From Patulibacter minatonensis DSM 18081 (GTDB lineage: Bacteria > Actinomycetota > Thermoleophilia > Solirubrobacterales > Solirubrobacteraceae): a stretch of DNA of 64,000 bases. The notes beneath the pieces were generated by a model, which worked only from the letters and a program-made list of their open reading frames with translations, ran no database searches and was not told the origin of the DNA. Positions 26,722 through 36,257 of the stretch are shown here, piece by piece; position 1 is the stretch's first letter, and each line of letters opens with the position of its first letter. The stretch covers positions 5,455,553 to 5,519,552 of the forward strand of contig NZ_KI912613.1 of the NCBI RefSeq assembly GCF_000519325.1. The letters run 5' to 3'. The translations under genes and the position numbers were made by a program.

Positions 26722-28131
26722 GTGACCGAAGAGCACACCCGTCCACTCAAGTTCGCTGTGATCGGTGCCGGTCCGGCGGGGTTCTACGCCGCCGCGCAGC
26801 TGCTGTCGGGCAAGGCGATCGAGGGCGAGGTCCGGGTCGACCTCTTCGACCGCCTCCCGACCCCCTACGGCCTGGTGCGGTTCGGGGTCGCGCCGGACCA
26901 CCCGAAGATCAAGTCCGTCATCAAGGTCTACGACAAGGTCGCGGCCAAGGACGGCTTCCGGTACTTCGGTGGTGTCGAGGTCGGCAAGGACGTCCAGCAC
27001 GACGAGGTCGCGTCGCGCTACGACGCCGTGATCTACACCACCGGCGCGTCGCACGACCGACGTCTCGGGATCCCCGGCGAAGACCTCCCCGGATCCGTCG
27101 CGGCCACCGACTTCGTCGCCTGGTACAACGGCCACCCCGACGCCAAGGACCTCACCTTCGACCTCAGTTCGAAGCGCGCGGTCGTGATCGGCAACGGCAA
27201 CGTCGCCGTCGACGTCGCCCGCATGCTCGCCCTCACCCCCACCGAACTCGCCGTCACCGACACCGCCGACCACGCCATCGACGCCCTCTCGAACTCCGAG
27301 ATCGAGGAGATCCTGGTGGTCGGCCGCCGCGGACTCGCGCAAGCAGCGTTCACCAATCCCGAGCTCCGCGAGCTCGGCGAGCTCGAGGACGCCGACATCA
27401 TCGTGTCCCCGGAGGACGTCGACCTCGACGAGGGATCCAAGAACTGGCTGAACCGCGACGGCGCCGACGCCCGCGAGCAGAAGAACGTCGACATCGCCAC
27501 CGAGTACTCCACGCGCACCCCCACGGGCAAGAAGCGCAAAATCATCCTCCGCTTCCTCGCCTCCCCCGTGAAGCTCATCGGCACCGACCGCGTGGAGGGC
27601 ATCGAGCTGGTCAAGAACGAACTCGTCGCCGACGACGACGGCTGGCTCTCCGCCCGCCCCACCACCGAGACCGAGACGATCCAGACCGGCCTCGTGCTGC
27701 GCTCCATCGGCTACCGCGGCCGGCCCCTCCCCGGGGTGCCGTTCGACGAGCAGCGCGCCACGATCAACAACCTCGACGGCCGCGTCATCGACCTGCAGAC
27801 CGGCGACCCGATCCCCGGCCTCTACACCGCCGGCTGGATCAAGCGCGGCCCCTCCGGCATCATCGGCACCAACAAGAAGTGCGCCAACGACACGATCGCC
27901 GAACTCGCCGCCGACCACCAGGCCGGCAAGCTCCCCACCCCCACCGACCAGAGCGACATCGCGGACCTGATCGCCGAGCGGGTCCCCGACCACGTCGACT
28001 ACCCGGGCTGGCAGCGCATCGACGCCCACGAACGGGCCCTTGGCGAACCCCAGGGCCGGCCCCGCGTCAAGCTCGTCGACACCGACGAGATGACCAAGAT
28101 CGCCCACCAGACCGCCGGCGCCACGAGCTGA
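26722..28131 (+). CDS. fprA: ferredoxin/adrenodoxin-type NADP reductase (FprA-like)
   Basis: 469 residues, close in layout to M. tuberculosis FprA. The FAD motif is VIGAGPAGFYAA, followed by LPTPYGLVRFGVAPDHP; the NADP motif is VVIGNGNVAVDVARML with the downstream VVGRRG arginines; GLYTAGWIKRGPSGIIGTNK closes the FAD site. It passes electrons between NADPH and a ferredoxin, e.g. to cytochrome P450s or biosynthetic reductases; no ferredoxin is encoded nearby. GTG start with a GAGGAG ribosome site 6 bases upstream. The long antisense frame over this gene (26143-28107) is a shadow. Confidence 0.93.
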   Translation: MTEEHTRPLKFAVIGAGPAGFYAAAQLLSGKAIEGEVRVDLFDRLPTPYGLVRFGVAPDHPKIKSVIKVYDKVAAKDGFRYFGGVEVGKDVQHDEVASRYDAVIYTTGASHDRRLGIPGEDLPGSVAATDFVAWYNGHPDAKDLTFDLSSKRAVVIGNGNVAVDVARMLALTPTELAVTDTADHAIDALSNSEIEEILVVGRRGLAQAAFTNPELRELGELEDADIIVSPEDVDLDEGSKNWLNRDGADAREQKNVDIATEYSTRTPTGKKRKIILRFLASPVKLIGTDRVEGIELVKNELVADDDGWLSARPTTETETIQTGLVLRSIGYRGRPLPGVPFDEQRATINNLDGRVIDLQTGDPIPGLYTAGWIKRGPSGIIGTNKKCANDTIAELAADHQAGKLPTPTDQSDIADLIAERVPDHVDYPGWQRIDAHERALGEPQGRPRVKLVDTDEMTKIAHQTAGATS

Positions 28132-28140
28132 CGCCGGCCG

Positions 28141-28178
28141 GGAGGCCCGTGGGCCCTGCGGGTGCCCGGGGCCCCTCC
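28141..28178. terminator. GC-rich hairpin between convergent fprA and epoxide hydrolase genes
   Basis: GGAGG ... CCTCC outer arms with GGGCCC at 28151-28156 and 28169-28174 give an imperfect GC-rich stem just after the fprA stop, in a 103-base convergent gap. Likely terminates both genes; no T-tract is visible. Confidence 0.4.
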
Positions 28179-28234
28179 GACGTCCGACCGGCTCCCGTTC
28201 CCGAGACGCCCGGGGTGGGGCCCGCCCCGCATCC

Positions 28235-29386
28235 TCAGCGCATCGGCCGCAGCGCGGCCCGGACCTCGTCCACGAAGAGCTCCGGCTGCTCGAGCGAGGC
28301 GAAGTGCCCGCCGCGGGCCGGCCGGGCGTAGTACCGGAGGTCCGGGTACCGCGTCCGGGCCCAGCGCTCCGAGAACTCGAAGAGGTCCTCGGGGAAGACG
28401 GAGTAGCCGACCGGGCACGCGAGGGACTCGAACGACGCGAGCACGCCGCCGAAGCTCTGCCAGTACAGGCGGGCCGACGACGTGGCCGTCGCCGTGAGCC
28501 AGTAGAGGGAGACGTTGTCGAGCAGCGCGTCCCGCGCGATCACCGACTCGGGGTCGTGGCCCGAGTCGGTCCAGGCGCCGAACTTCTCGAGGATCCACGC
28601 CGCCTGGCCGGCGGGCGAGTCCGTCAGGCCGTAGCCGAGGGTCTGAGGCCGCGTGGCCTGCTGCTGCGCGTAGCCGTTCTCGTCCGCGACGTACGCCTGG
28701 AGCTTGCCGATCTGGCGCTGCTCGTCCTCGGTCGGGTCGCCGAGCGCCATCAGGGCCTCGGGACTGCAGACCCCGAGCGTCAGGTGCACGCCGTCGAGGT
28801 GCTCGGCGTGGTGGATGCCGAGCGTGTGGGTGAGCAGCGAGCCCCAGTCTCCGCCGCCGGCGAAGAAGCGCTCGTAGCCGAGGGCGTGCATGAGCTCCAC
28901 CCACGCGGAGGCGATCCGCTCGAGGCCCCAGCCGGTCTCGTCGGGGCGCGCGCTGAAGCCGTAGCCGGGCAGCGACGGGGCGACGACGTGGAACGCGTCG
29001 GCGGCGTCCCCGCCGTGCGCGACGGGGTCGGTCAGCGGCCCCAGGACGTCCAGGAACTCGAGGACCGACCCGGGCCAGCCGTGCGTGAGCAGGAGCGGGC
29101 GCGCGGTCGGCTCCGGGGACCGCACGTGGAGCACGTGGACGTCGAGCCCGTCGACCGTGGCGATCTGCTGGTCCAGCGCGTTCAGGCGCCCCTCGACGAC
29201 GCGCCAGTCGTACGACGTCCGCCAGTGCTCGCAGACCTCCTGGACGTAGGCGAGCGGGACGCCCTGGTCCCAGCCCGCCGCGGGCGCGGCCTCCGGCCAG
29301 CGGGTGCGGGCGAGGCGGTCGCGGAGGTCCTGGAGGTCGGCCTCCGGGACGTCGACGGTGAACGGACGGAACGCGACGGTGGCCAC
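28235..29386 (-). CDS. epoxide hydrolase, alpha/beta-hydrolase type with EHN domain
   Basis: 383 residues. The N-terminal EHN segment (FTVDVPEADLQDLRDRLARTRWPE) precedes an alpha/beta hydrolase core with the oxyanion HGWPGS (about 102-107), the nucleophile D180 in GGGDWGS, ring-opening tyrosines in the lid region and the catalytic His in RGGHFASLE. It opens epoxides to diols through a covalent aspartyl ester. A TACGCT box at 29393-29398 lies 6 nt before the GTG start, so the gene probably has its own leaderless transcript. Neighbouring VOC proteins and a second, unrelated epoxide hydrolase at 31213 suggest a common catabolic theme. Confidence 0.9.
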   Translation of the reverse strand: MATVAFRPFTVDVPEADLQDLRDRLARTRWPEAAPAAGWDQGVPLAYVQEVCEHWRTSYDWRVVEGRLNALDQQIATVDGLDVHVLHVRSPEPTARPLLLTHGWPGSVLEFLDVLGPLTDPVAHGGDAADAFHVVAPSLPGYGFSARPDETGWGLERIASAWVELMHALGYERFFAGGGDWGSLLTHTLGIHHAEHLDGVHLTLGVCSPEALMALGDPTEDEQRQIGKLQAYVADENGYAQQQATRPQTLGYGLTDSPAGQAAWILEKFGAWTDSGHDPESVIARDALLDNVSLYWLTATATSSARLYWQSFGGVLASFESLACPVGYSVFPEDLFEFSERWARTRYPDLRYYARPARGGHFASLEQPELFVDEVRAALRPMR

Positions 29387-29476
29387 GGGCCCAGCGTATG
29401 GAGCCGGACCCGCGTCTGTGATCCAGGTCTCGGACGTTCCCCCCGGTCGGGCCGGAGACGTCCTGCCGCGCCGGGG

Positions 29477-30064
29477 TCAGTCCGCGTCGAGCTCCGCGAG
29501 CAGGTCGTCGAGGTCGATGTCCGGCCCGAAGCCCCCGTCGAGGTGCCCCGCGGCGTCGAGCGGCCAGGCGCCGAACGGGCGGTCCCACATCAGTTCGACG
29601 TCGTTGCCGTCCGGGTCCGTCACGTAGACGGCCTCGTGTGTGCCGTGGTCGGTCCACTGGCGCAGCGGCCAGCCGGCGCCCTGCAGACGGGAGACCGCGT
29701 CGGCGAGCCCTGCCCGGGTCGGGTGCACGAGCGCGACGTGGTGGAGGCCGGTGACGCCGTCGGGCTGTGCGGGGCCGCCCGCCGACTTCCAGGTGTTGAA
29801 GCCCAGGTGGTGGTGGTAGCCGCCGGCCGACAGGAAGAGGATGTCGCCGGTCGTGCCCCACCCCGGCACGTCCCGCGCCTCGGTGACGACGTCGAAGCCG
29901 AGGATGTCGACGTAGAACGCCTTCACCCGGTCGATGTCGGCGGTGCGCAGGTGGACGTGCCCGATGCGGACGCCCGGGTCGATCGGGCGCGCCGCCGGCG
30001 TGCGCGGGACGATCGGGCCCTGGCTGCCGCCGGGCGCCTGGACGCGGTGCTCGGCGGCGCTCAC
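29477..30064 (-). CDS. VOC-superfamily dioxygenase/glyoxalase-like protein
   Basis: 195 residues. One VOC module: GHVHLRTADID carries the first metal His, then GLHHVALVHP and NDVELMWDRP with the metal Glu; the sequence YHHHLGFNTW lies between. The GTG start overlaps the stop of the upstream two-module VOC gene by 4 bases (GTGA), so they are co-translated. The acidic C-terminus (DIDLDDLLAELDAD) is unusual. It resembles CatE-like extradiol ring-cleaving dioxygenases or glyoxalases; the substrate is not known. Confidence 0.82.
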   Translation of the reverse strand: MSAAEHRVQAPGGSQGPIVPRTPAARPIDPGVRIGHVHLRTADIDRVKAFYVDILGFDVVTEARDVPGWGTTGDILFLSAGGYHHHLGFNTWKSAGGPAQPDGVTGLHHVALVHPTRAGLADAVSRLQGAGWPLRQWTDHGTHEAVYVTDPDGNDVELMWDRPFGAWPLDAAGHLDGGFGPDIDLDDLLAELDAD

Positions 30065-31008
30065 GAGGCGACCTCGTCCCGGACGACGAGGAGCAGCTCG
30101 TTGCCCGAGGGGTCGAGCACGCGGACCTCGCCGGTGGCGGCGTCGCGACGGACGGCGTGGCCCTGCCGCTCCAGGCGGGCGACGCCGGTGGCGCGCTCGG
30201 CGGCGGATGCGAACGCGAAGGTCACGAACCGCAGGCCGGCGGTGTCGGCCGGGGGTCGCGGCGCGTCGGGACCGTTCCAGACGTTGAACGCGATCAGGTG
30301 CGGCGTCCAGCCGTCGACCGTCACGTCGGCCATCCCGATCCCGCGCGCGAACATGTGCCGGTCGAGCCCGAGCCCTTCGGCGTAGAACGCCATCGAGGCG
30401 TCGAGGTCGTTCACGTGCAGATGGACGTGCCCGATCGTCGTGCCTGCGGGCATCGGCTCGTCGAGGCGGCGCTCCTCCGGCAGGTGGGCGAAGACCTCCT
30501 CGAGGTCGAGCGGGTCGCGGCCGGACCGGCGCACGCCCTGGGCGTCGACCACGCCGTAGTCGTCGTCGGTGTAGACGAGGCGCCCGACGCGCTCGGGGGT
30601 CTCCAGGGCGATCTCGATGCCGTTGCCGTCGGGGTCGTCGAGGTACGTCGTCTTCGTGAACGTGTGGTCCGTCGGGCTGTTGGGCCAGCGGGCCGTGAAG
30701 ATGCGGGCCAGCACGCGGGCGAAGTCCTCGTCGGTCCGCACGTGGATCGCGAGGTGGTAGAGCCCCGTCCGGCGACGGGCGACGATCCCGCCCGCGCCGG
30801 GGTGCAGCACGACGAGCTCGCGGCCGCCGGCGCCCAGGCGCAGCTCGTACGCGTCGTGGTCCAGGAGCTCGAGGCCGAGGACGCGGGTCCACCACGCGAG
30901 CGCACGCTCGCGGTCCGTCACGGCCAGGTGGACGGGCCCGAGCGCCGGGCGTCCGGGCGGCAGTCCGGGGAGCGGGCGCGCGGGGGCGCTGGCGGGGGCG
31001 TCGGTCAT
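30061..31008 (-). CDS. two-module VOC protein, CatE-like catechol 2,3-dioxygenase family
   Basis: 315 residues with two VOC modules. Module 1 shows GPVHLAVTDRERAL and GLYHLAIHV and DGNGIEIALETP; module 2 shows IGHVHLHVNDLDASM, HLIAFNVWNG and SGNELLLVV. Such two-module proteins include extradiol dioxygenases such as B. subtilis CatE, which open catechols. GAGGA 5-6 bases before the ATG is a ribosome site. A promoter with TTGGGC (31076-31081) and TACGAT (31053-31058), 17 bases apart, lies upstream. Coupled to the single-module VOC gene downstream. Catechol cleavage is possible but unproven. Confidence 0.8.
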   Translation of the reverse strand: MTDAPASAPARPLPGLPPGRPALGPVHLAVTDRERALAWWTRVLGLELLDHDAYELRLGAGGRELVVLHPGAGGIVARRRTGLYHLAIHVRTDEDFARVLARIFTARWPNSPTDHTFTKTTYLDDPDGNGIEIALETPERVGRLVYTDDDYGVVDAQGVRRSGRDPLDLEEVFAHLPEERRLDEPMPAGTTIGHVHLHVNDLDASMAFYAEGLGLDRHMFARGIGMADVTVDGWTPHLIAFNVWNGPDAPRPPADTAGLRFVTFAFASAAERATGVARLERQGHAVRRDAATGEVRVLDPSGNELLLVVRDEVAS

Positions 31009-31140
31009 CGGGTCCTCGGGTCGTGGGCGCGCGGCATCCACCGCGCGCCGCGATCGTAGCGCGACGTAGTTGCGTGCCCAAGTACCCGGTCCGGCCGTCC
31101 CGGGTGGGGTTCCGACGCGCACGTCGCCCGCACCGCGGCC

Positions 31141-31188
31141 GGCTCGTCGCGCCCGACACCGGCCGTCGGCCGGCGGTCGCGACGAGCC
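31141..31188. promoter_or_regulatory. large dyad in the divergent promoter of the VOC and limonene-epoxide-hydrolase-like genes
   Basis: A perfect 11-bp inverted repeat, GGCTCGTCGCG at 31141-31151 and its complement at 31178-31188, surrounds a second palindrome CCGGCC-gtc-GGCCGG (31159-31173) with nearly the same centre. The right arm lies in the -35/-10 spacer of the TACCGT box (31200-31205) of the downstream gene. Candidate operator controlling both directions; the regulator is unknown. Confidence 0.5.
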
Positions 31189-31212
31189 GACCGAGCCTCT
31201 ACCGTCCCGGGC

Positions 31213-31686
31213 ATGAGCACCCCGGATCCCGCTCCCCTGCCCAGCGGCGCCGCCGCGTCCGAGTCGCCCGAGGCGTCCGTCGTCCGCGCGTTCCTCGCCT
31301 CGCTCGAGCTGCTCGACATCGAGCGGGCGCTCGGCTACCTCGCCGACGACGTCGCGTACACGAACGTGTCGACCCCGACCGTGCACGGCCGCGAGAACGT
31401 GCGCTCGGTGCTGAAGGGCTTCCTGCGCTTCGCGACGGGCTTCGAGGCCGTCAACCACCGGATCGCCGCCGACGGCCACGTCGTGCTCACCGAGCGGACG
31501 GACGCGATCGAGATCGGTCGCCTGCGGATCCAGTTCTGGGTCGTCGGCCGCTTCGAGGTCCGGGACGGCCGGATCACCGTGTGGCGCGACTACTTCGACT
31601 GGGTGAACGTCACCGCCGGCCTGGTCCGCGGCCTCGCGGGCGTCGTCGTCCCGTCGGTCCGCGCGAAGGTCCCGGCCGGCCGCTAG
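31213..31686 (+). CDS. limonene-1,2-epoxide hydrolase-like protein (SnoaL fold)
   Basis: 157 residues, NTF2/SnoaL fold. The whole catalytic set of limonene-1,2-epoxide hydrolase is present in order: Y49 and N51 (AYTNVST), R95 and D97 (TERTDAI), and D126 (WRDYFDW). These enzymes activate water directly for epoxide opening, unlike the alpha/beta-hydrolase type encoded at 28235. A TACCGT box ends 7 nt before the ATG, so the transcript is probably leaderless. A terpene or other small hydrophobic epoxide is the likely substrate; the true one is not known. Confidence 0.85.
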   Translation: MSTPDPAPLPSGAAASESPEASVVRAFLASLELLDIERALGYLADDVAYTNVSTPTVHGRENVRSVLKGFLRFATGFEAVNHRIAADGHVVLTERTDAIEIGRLRIQFWVVGRFEVRDGRITVWRDYFDWVNVTAGLVRGLAGVVVPSVRAKVPAGR

Positions 31687-31707
31687 ACCGACCGGGCCCC
31701 CGATCCG

Positions 31708-33933
31708 TCAGGCGGCGTCGACGGCGGCCAGGGCGTCGTTGAACGTCTTCGACGGGCGCATCGCCGCGTCGGCCTTCGCGCGGTCGACGTGGAAGTAGCC
31801 GCCGAGGTCGACGGCCGGGCCCTGGGCCGCGGCGAGCTCCGCCACGATGGCCTCCTCGCCGTCCTCCAGGCGCTTGGCCAGCGGGCCGAAGAGGTCGGCC
31901 AGCTCGAGGTCGTCCTTCTGGTTCGCGAGCGCCTGCGCCCAGTACTGCGCGAGGTAGAAGTGGCTGCCGCGGTTGTCGAGCTCGCCGACCTTGCGCGACG
32001 GGGAGCGCCCCTCGTCGAGGAACTTCCCGACGGCCTCGTCGAGCGTCCGGCCGAGGACTCCGGCGCGCGCGTTGTCGGTCTTATCGCTCAGGAACTCGAG
32101 CGAGACGGCCAGGGCGAGGAACTCGCCGAGGGAGTCCCAACGCAGGTGGGCCTCGCGCTCGAACTGCTGGACGTGCTTCGGGGCGGAGCCGCCGGCGCCG
32201 GTCTCGAAGAGGCCGCCGCCCTGCATCAGCGGGACGATCGAGAGCATCTTCGCGCTCGTACCGAGCTCGAGGATCGGGAAGAGGTCCGTCAGGTAGTCGC
32301 GCAGGACGTTGCCCGTGACGGAGATCGTGTCCTCGCCCTTCTTCGCGCGCTCCAGCGTGTAGCGGGTGGCGTCGGCGACGTTCTTGATCTCGATCGTCAG
32401 GCCGTCGGTGTCGTGGCCCTGCAGCTCGGCGTGGACCTTCTTCAGGAGCTCGGCGTCGTGCGCGCGGGCCTCGTCGAGCCAGAACACGGCCGGGGCGCCG
32501 GTCGCGCGGGCGCGCTCGACGGCGAGACGGACCCAGTCCTTGACGGGCGCGTCCTTCGTCTGACAGGCGCGGAAGATGTCGCCGGCCTCGACGGTCTGCT
32601 CGAGCAGGGTCGTGCCGGAGGAGTCGACGATGCGGACGGTGCCGGCCGCGGCGACCTCGAACGTCTTGTCGTGGGAGCCGTACTCCTCGGCCTTCTGGGC
32701 CATCAGGCCGACGTTCGGCGTCGTGCCCATCGTGGCCGGGTCGAAGGCGCCGTTCTTCCGGCAGAAGTCGACGGTCTCGGCGTAGAGCGGTGCGTAGGAG
32801 CTGTCGGGGATCACGAACTTCGTGTCCTGCAGCGCGTCGTCGGTGTTCCACATCTGACCGGACGTGCGGATCGCCGCCGGCATCGACGCGTCGATGATGA
32901 CGTCGGACGGCACGTGCAGGTTCGTGATGCCCTTGCCCGAGTCGACCATCGCCAGCGACGGACCGGACGCGTACGCGGCGGTGATCGCGTCCTGGACGGC
33001 CTGCTTCTTGTCCGCGGACAGCTTGTCGAGGGCCGTGATGACGGACGCGAGCCCGTCGTTCGGGTCGGCCCCCACGGAGGCGAGGTCGTCCCCGTGCTCC
33101 GCGAAGACGTCGGCGAAGAACGCCCGGACGCCGTGGCCGAAGATGATCGGGTCGGAGACCTTCATCATCGTCGCCTTCATGTGCAGCGAGAAGAGGACGC
33201 CCTTGGCCTTGGCGTCGGCGACCTGCGCCTGGAGGAAGGCGTCGAGCGCCGAGCGGCGCATGACGGCGGCGTCGACGACCTCGCCCTCCAGCACCTTCGT
33301 CGACGGCTTCAGGACCGTGACGGTGCCGTCGGCGGCGACGTGCTCGATGCGGAGGTCGTCGTCCTGGGTCAGCGTCGTCGACGTCTCCGAGTGGCGGAAG
33401 TCGCCGTCGTCCATCGTCGAGACGTGCGACTGCGACTCCGTCGACCAGGCGCCCATCGAGTGCGGGTGCTTCTGGGCGAAGCGCTTGACCGACGCGGGCG
33501 CGCGGCGGTCGGAGTTGCCCTCGCGGAGCACCGGGTTGACGGCGGAGCCCTTGACGGTGTCGTAGGCGGCGCGCGCGGTCTTCTCGGCGTCGGACTGCGG
33601 GTTCTCGGGGTAGTCCGGGATCGCGAAGCCCTGCGACTGCAGCTCCTTGATCGCGGCCTTCAGCTGCGGCACGGACGCCGAGATGTTCGGCAGCTTGATG
33701 ATGTTGGCGTCCGCCGTCTTCGCGAGCTCGCCGAGCTCGGCGAGGGCGTCGGGGACGCGCTGCTCGTCGGTCAGGAGGTCGGGGAACTGGGCGAGGATGC
33801 GCCCGGCGAGCGAGATGTCGCGGGTCTCGACCTCGACGCCCGCCTTGCCGGCGTACGCCTCGATGATCGGCAGGAACGAGTGCGTCGCGAGCGCGGGCGC
33901 CTCGTCCGTGTAGGTGTAGATGACCTTCATCAT
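31708..33933 (-). CDS. icd: NADP-dependent isocitrate dehydrogenase, monomeric type
   Basis: 741 residues, the length of the monomeric (type II) enzyme, in contrast to about 410 for the dimeric form. Recognisable regions are [19 protein letters not shown] at the start, [18 protein letters not shown], the substrate region [15 protein letters not shown], and [14 protein letters not shown] [14 protein letters not shown] near the C-terminus. It oxidises isocitrate to 2-oxoglutarate in the TCA cycle and makes NADPH. Two adjacent ATG codons (33933 and 33930) are possible starts. It is a single-gene unit, convergent with the limonene-epoxide-hydrolase-like gene and separated from it by 21 bases. Confidence 0.95.
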   Translation of the reverse strand: MMKVIYTYTDEAPALATHSFLPIIEAYAGKAGVEVETRDISLAGRILAQFPDLLTDEQRVPDALAELGELAKTADANIIKLPNISASVPQLKAAIKELQSQGFAIPDYPENPQSDAEKTARAAYDTVKGSAVNPVLREGNSDRRAPASVKRFAQKHPHSMGAWSTESQSHVSTMDDGDFRHSETSTTLTQDDDLRIEHVAADGTVTVLKPSTKVLEGEVVDAAVMRRSALDAFLQAQVADAKAKGVLFSLHMKATMMKVSDPIIFGHGVRAFFADVFAEHGDDLASVGADPNDGLASVITALDKLSADKKQAVQDAITAAYASGPSLAMVDSGKGITNLHVPSDVIIDASMPAAIRTSGQMWNTDDALQDTKFVIPDSSYAPLYAETVDFCRKNGAFDPATMGTTPNVGLMAQKAEEYGSHDKTFEVAAAGTVRIVDSSGTTLLEQTVEAGDIFRACQTKDAPVKDWVRLAVERARATGAPAVFWLDEARAHDAELLKKVHAELQGHDTDGLTIEIKNVADATRYTLERAKKGEDTISVTGNVLRDYLTDLFPILELGTSAKMLSIVPLMQGGGLFETGAGGSAPKHVQQFEREAHLRWDSLGEFLALAVSLEFLSDKTDNARAGVLGRTLDEAVGKFLDEGRSPSRKVGELDNRGSHFYLAQYWAQALANQKDDLELADLFGPLAKRLEDGEEAIVAELAAAQGPAVDLGGYFHVDRAKADAAMRPSKTFNDALAAVDAA

Positions 33934-34225
33934 GCGCGGTTCCGCCCTGTGGCTCGGGGTGCGTTCGTGGTGCGGGGATCTCCGCCCTCCGCATGCGGAA
34001 CCTATCTCCTGGGACGCCGCGCACGCAGCGCGACGGGTGGCGGCACCACCCGTCCGTCCCGGGAGCCGTACGCGACCCGCGTCCCGCGTCGCCCGCTGGA
34101 CATCCGGACGATCTCGCTTCCGCACGGGGCGTCGAGGGGCCACGATCGCCCGGACGACCGATCGTCGTGCACCGACCCCGGGCCCCGGTGACCCGCAGCG
34201 GCGCCGGCCGAAGGGGCAGGGCTCG

Positions 34226-36034
34226 ATGAGCAAGCACACGCGCGGACACGCCGGACGGGGGCCGACCGGGGTCGCCGCCGGCCAGGCGTCGGGCGTCCCC
34301 GACGCGCTGATGCCGCTGAGCACCGGGAACGTGCGGCTGCGCGTGCGGCCCGTCGCGGACCTGCGCCAGCTCGACGTCCTGACGGCGACGCTCCTGACCA
34401 TCCGCCAGGTCGAGTCGGTCGTCGTCGACGCGGTCGCCGGCGAATCCGTGCACCTGACGGTCGCGCTCAGGGAGCCGCTCTCGGTCGCGGGGCAGCTCCG
34501 CGGCAGGCTGGGCAGCTCGGTGGTCTCCGTCCGCGCCGAGCGGGACCACCTGGTCGTCCAGCTCGACCCGTCGCGGTCGTGGCTCGTCGAGCCGCCGGCC
34601 CCGGACGTCCCCGTCCAGGCCCCGGTGACCGGTGGCCGGGCGGTCGCACCGCTCGTCCCGGACCACGGGGCTCCGCCCGCAGCCACCGGCCCCCGCCCCG
34701 CGGAGCCTCATGCGCCCGAGCGCCGCGTGGCCGGGCGCCACGACCTCGCCGCGGACGTCCTGGCCCGGAACGTCCTCGACGCGATCCCCGACACCTCGGT
34801 GCTGGTCCTCGACGCCGGGATGCGCCTGCGGGCCGTCGCGGGCACCGCCCTGACCCGCCGCGGCCAGCCGCGCGAGGTGCTCCTCGGCCGCCACGGCCGG
34901 AAGGCCCTGCCCGTCCTCCCGTGGGACGTGATCGAGCCGGCGTGCACCGCCGCGCTCCACGGGGACGCGTCCGCCTGCGAGTTCGAGACCCTGGACCACG
35001 CCGCGGTCTTCGAGGCGACGGTCTCCCCCGTCCGCGACCCCCGCAGCGGCACCGGTGCGGTCGTCGTGCTCCGGGACGTCACGGCCCGGCGCCGCGACGC
35101 CGCGGTGATCGCCGACGCCGACGAGATGTTCGAGCTGTCGTTCGCCCGCGCCCCGATCGGCAAGGCGATCGTGGCTCCCGACGGCCGCTTCCTGAAGGTC
35201 AACGAGGCGTTCTGCCGCCTGCTCGGCCACGACGAGACGGCGCTGCTCCGACGCGACTTCCGCTCGATCACGCACCCGGACGACCTCGACACCGACGAGG
35301 CCCTCCTCCGGGAGACCCTCGACGGCCTGCGCGACGGGTACGTGCTCGAGAAGCGCTACCTGCACGCCGAGGGCCACGTCCTGCGGATCCAGCTCTCGGT
35401 CGCGCTCGTGCGGGAGACCTCGGGCGCGCCGCGCTGGCTCGTCGCCCAGGCGGTCGACGTCACGCGGCACCGCCGGCTGGAGGAGGAGCTGCGCAGCGGC
35501 ACCGAGGAGGACGGCCTGACGGGCCTCTGGAACCGCTCGCGCCTGGACGTCGAGCTCGGGCTGCGTGCCCAGGAGTCCCGGCGCTACGGCGTGGGCGCGT
35601 CGCTGCTCTCGATCGACCTGGACGGCTTCGCGGGCGTCGACGCCACGCTCGGTCGCGAGCGCGGCGACGCCTTCCTGCGGACGGTCGCCAACGCGATCCG
35701 CGCGTCGGTCCGCGACTGCGACCACTGTGCCCACCCCGGCGAGGACGAGTTCGTCGTGCTCCTCCCCCACACCCCGGCCGCGGGTGCGGCGATCGTCGCC
35801 GACCGCATCGCCGAGGCCCTGCGCGGCTGCGACGCCCCCGGCCTGCCGCCCGGCTTCCTGCGCGCCTCGATCGGGGTCGCCGAGCTCGTCCCGGGGATGA
35901 CGGGCGAGCGCTGGCTGTGGCACGCGGAGGAGGCCTGCCGCGTCGCGAAGCGGGCGGGCGGCGGGCGTGCGGTGCACGGCACGGGGCCGGAGGCCGCGGT
36001 GGCACCGGGCGGCGCATCCGCGGCGACGGCCTGA
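34226..36034 (+). CDS. PAS-PAS-GGDEF protein with degenerate GGDEF signature
   Basis: 602 residues. An N-terminal alpha/beta segment (about 33-112) with [11 protein letters not shown] is followed by a Pro-rich linker, two PAS domains (about 185-295 and 305-420; the second has [16 protein letters not shown]) and a GGDEF domain. The domain has [12 protein letters not shown] where active cyclases have DxDxFKxxND, and PGEDEF in place of GGDEF. So the Lys and Asn and the second Gly are all changed, and cyclic-di-GMP synthesis is doubtful. No EAL domain follows. ATG 34226 has AAGGGGCAGG upstream; the frame is open further upstream without coding character. Probably a sensory or GTP-binding signalling protein. 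Confidence 0.85.
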   Translation: MSKHTRGHAGRGPTGVAAGQASGVPDALMPLSTGNVRLRVRPVADLRQLDVLTATLLTIRQVESVVVDAVAGESVHLTVALREPLSVAGQLRGRLGSSVVSVRAERDHLVVQLDPSRSWLVEPPAPDVPVQAPVTGGRAVAPLVPDHGAPPAATGPRPAEPHAPERRVAGRHDLAADVLARNVLDAIPDTSVLVLDAGMRLRAVAGTALTRRGQPREVLLGRHGRKALPVLPWDVIEPACTAALHGDASACEFETLDHAAVFEATVSPVRDPRSGTGAVVVLRDVTARRRDAAVIADADEMFELSFARAPIGKAIVAPDGRFLKVNEAFCRLLGHDETALLRRDFRSITHPDDLDTDEALLRETLDGLRDGYVLEKRYLHAEGHVLRIQLSVALVRETSGAPRWLVAQAVDVTRHRRLEEELRSGTEEDGLTGLWNRSRLDVELGLRAQESRRYGVGASLLSIDLDGFAGVDATLGRERGDAFLRTVANAIRASVRDCDHCAHPGEDEFVVLLPHTPAAGAAIVADRIAEALRGCDAPGLPPGFLRASIGVAELVPGMTGERWLWHAEEACRVAKRAGGGRAVHGTGPEAAVAPGGASAATA

Positions 36035-36084
36035 CGCGGGCCCGGGGGGGCGTCCCGCGGCGACCGCGGGACCCCGGGAACGAC

Positions 36085-36110
36085 GAAGGCCCCGCCGGAG
36101 CGGAGCCTTC
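36085..36110 (-). terminator. terminator of tRNA-Thr
   Basis: A stem of 11 pairs with one mismatch (GAAGGCcCCGC / GCGGaGCCTTC) and CGGA loop lies 7 bases after the 3' end of tRNA-Thr on the minus strand and is followed by GTCGTTC. The same stem start and tail occur after tRNA-Tyr. Confidence 0.65.
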
Positions 36111-36116
36111 TGCAGG

Positions 36117-36188
<72 letters not shown>

Positions 36189-36257
36189 GAGTCCGGAAAG
36201 AGTAGCGAGCCGGGCGCCGGAGCGCGCGGCGAGGTGGCCGGGACGGACGGACGGGCC

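Noticed and set aside
26143..28107. Open frame of 654 codons antisense to fprA
   Set aside because: Mirrors the fprA codons; composition is a shadow and fprA itself has full FAD and NADP motifs.
26722..28131. fprA seemed to use more C-ending codons than its neighbours, perhaps from transfer
   Set aside because: Impression only; no counts were made and the gene is a normal actinobacterial type.
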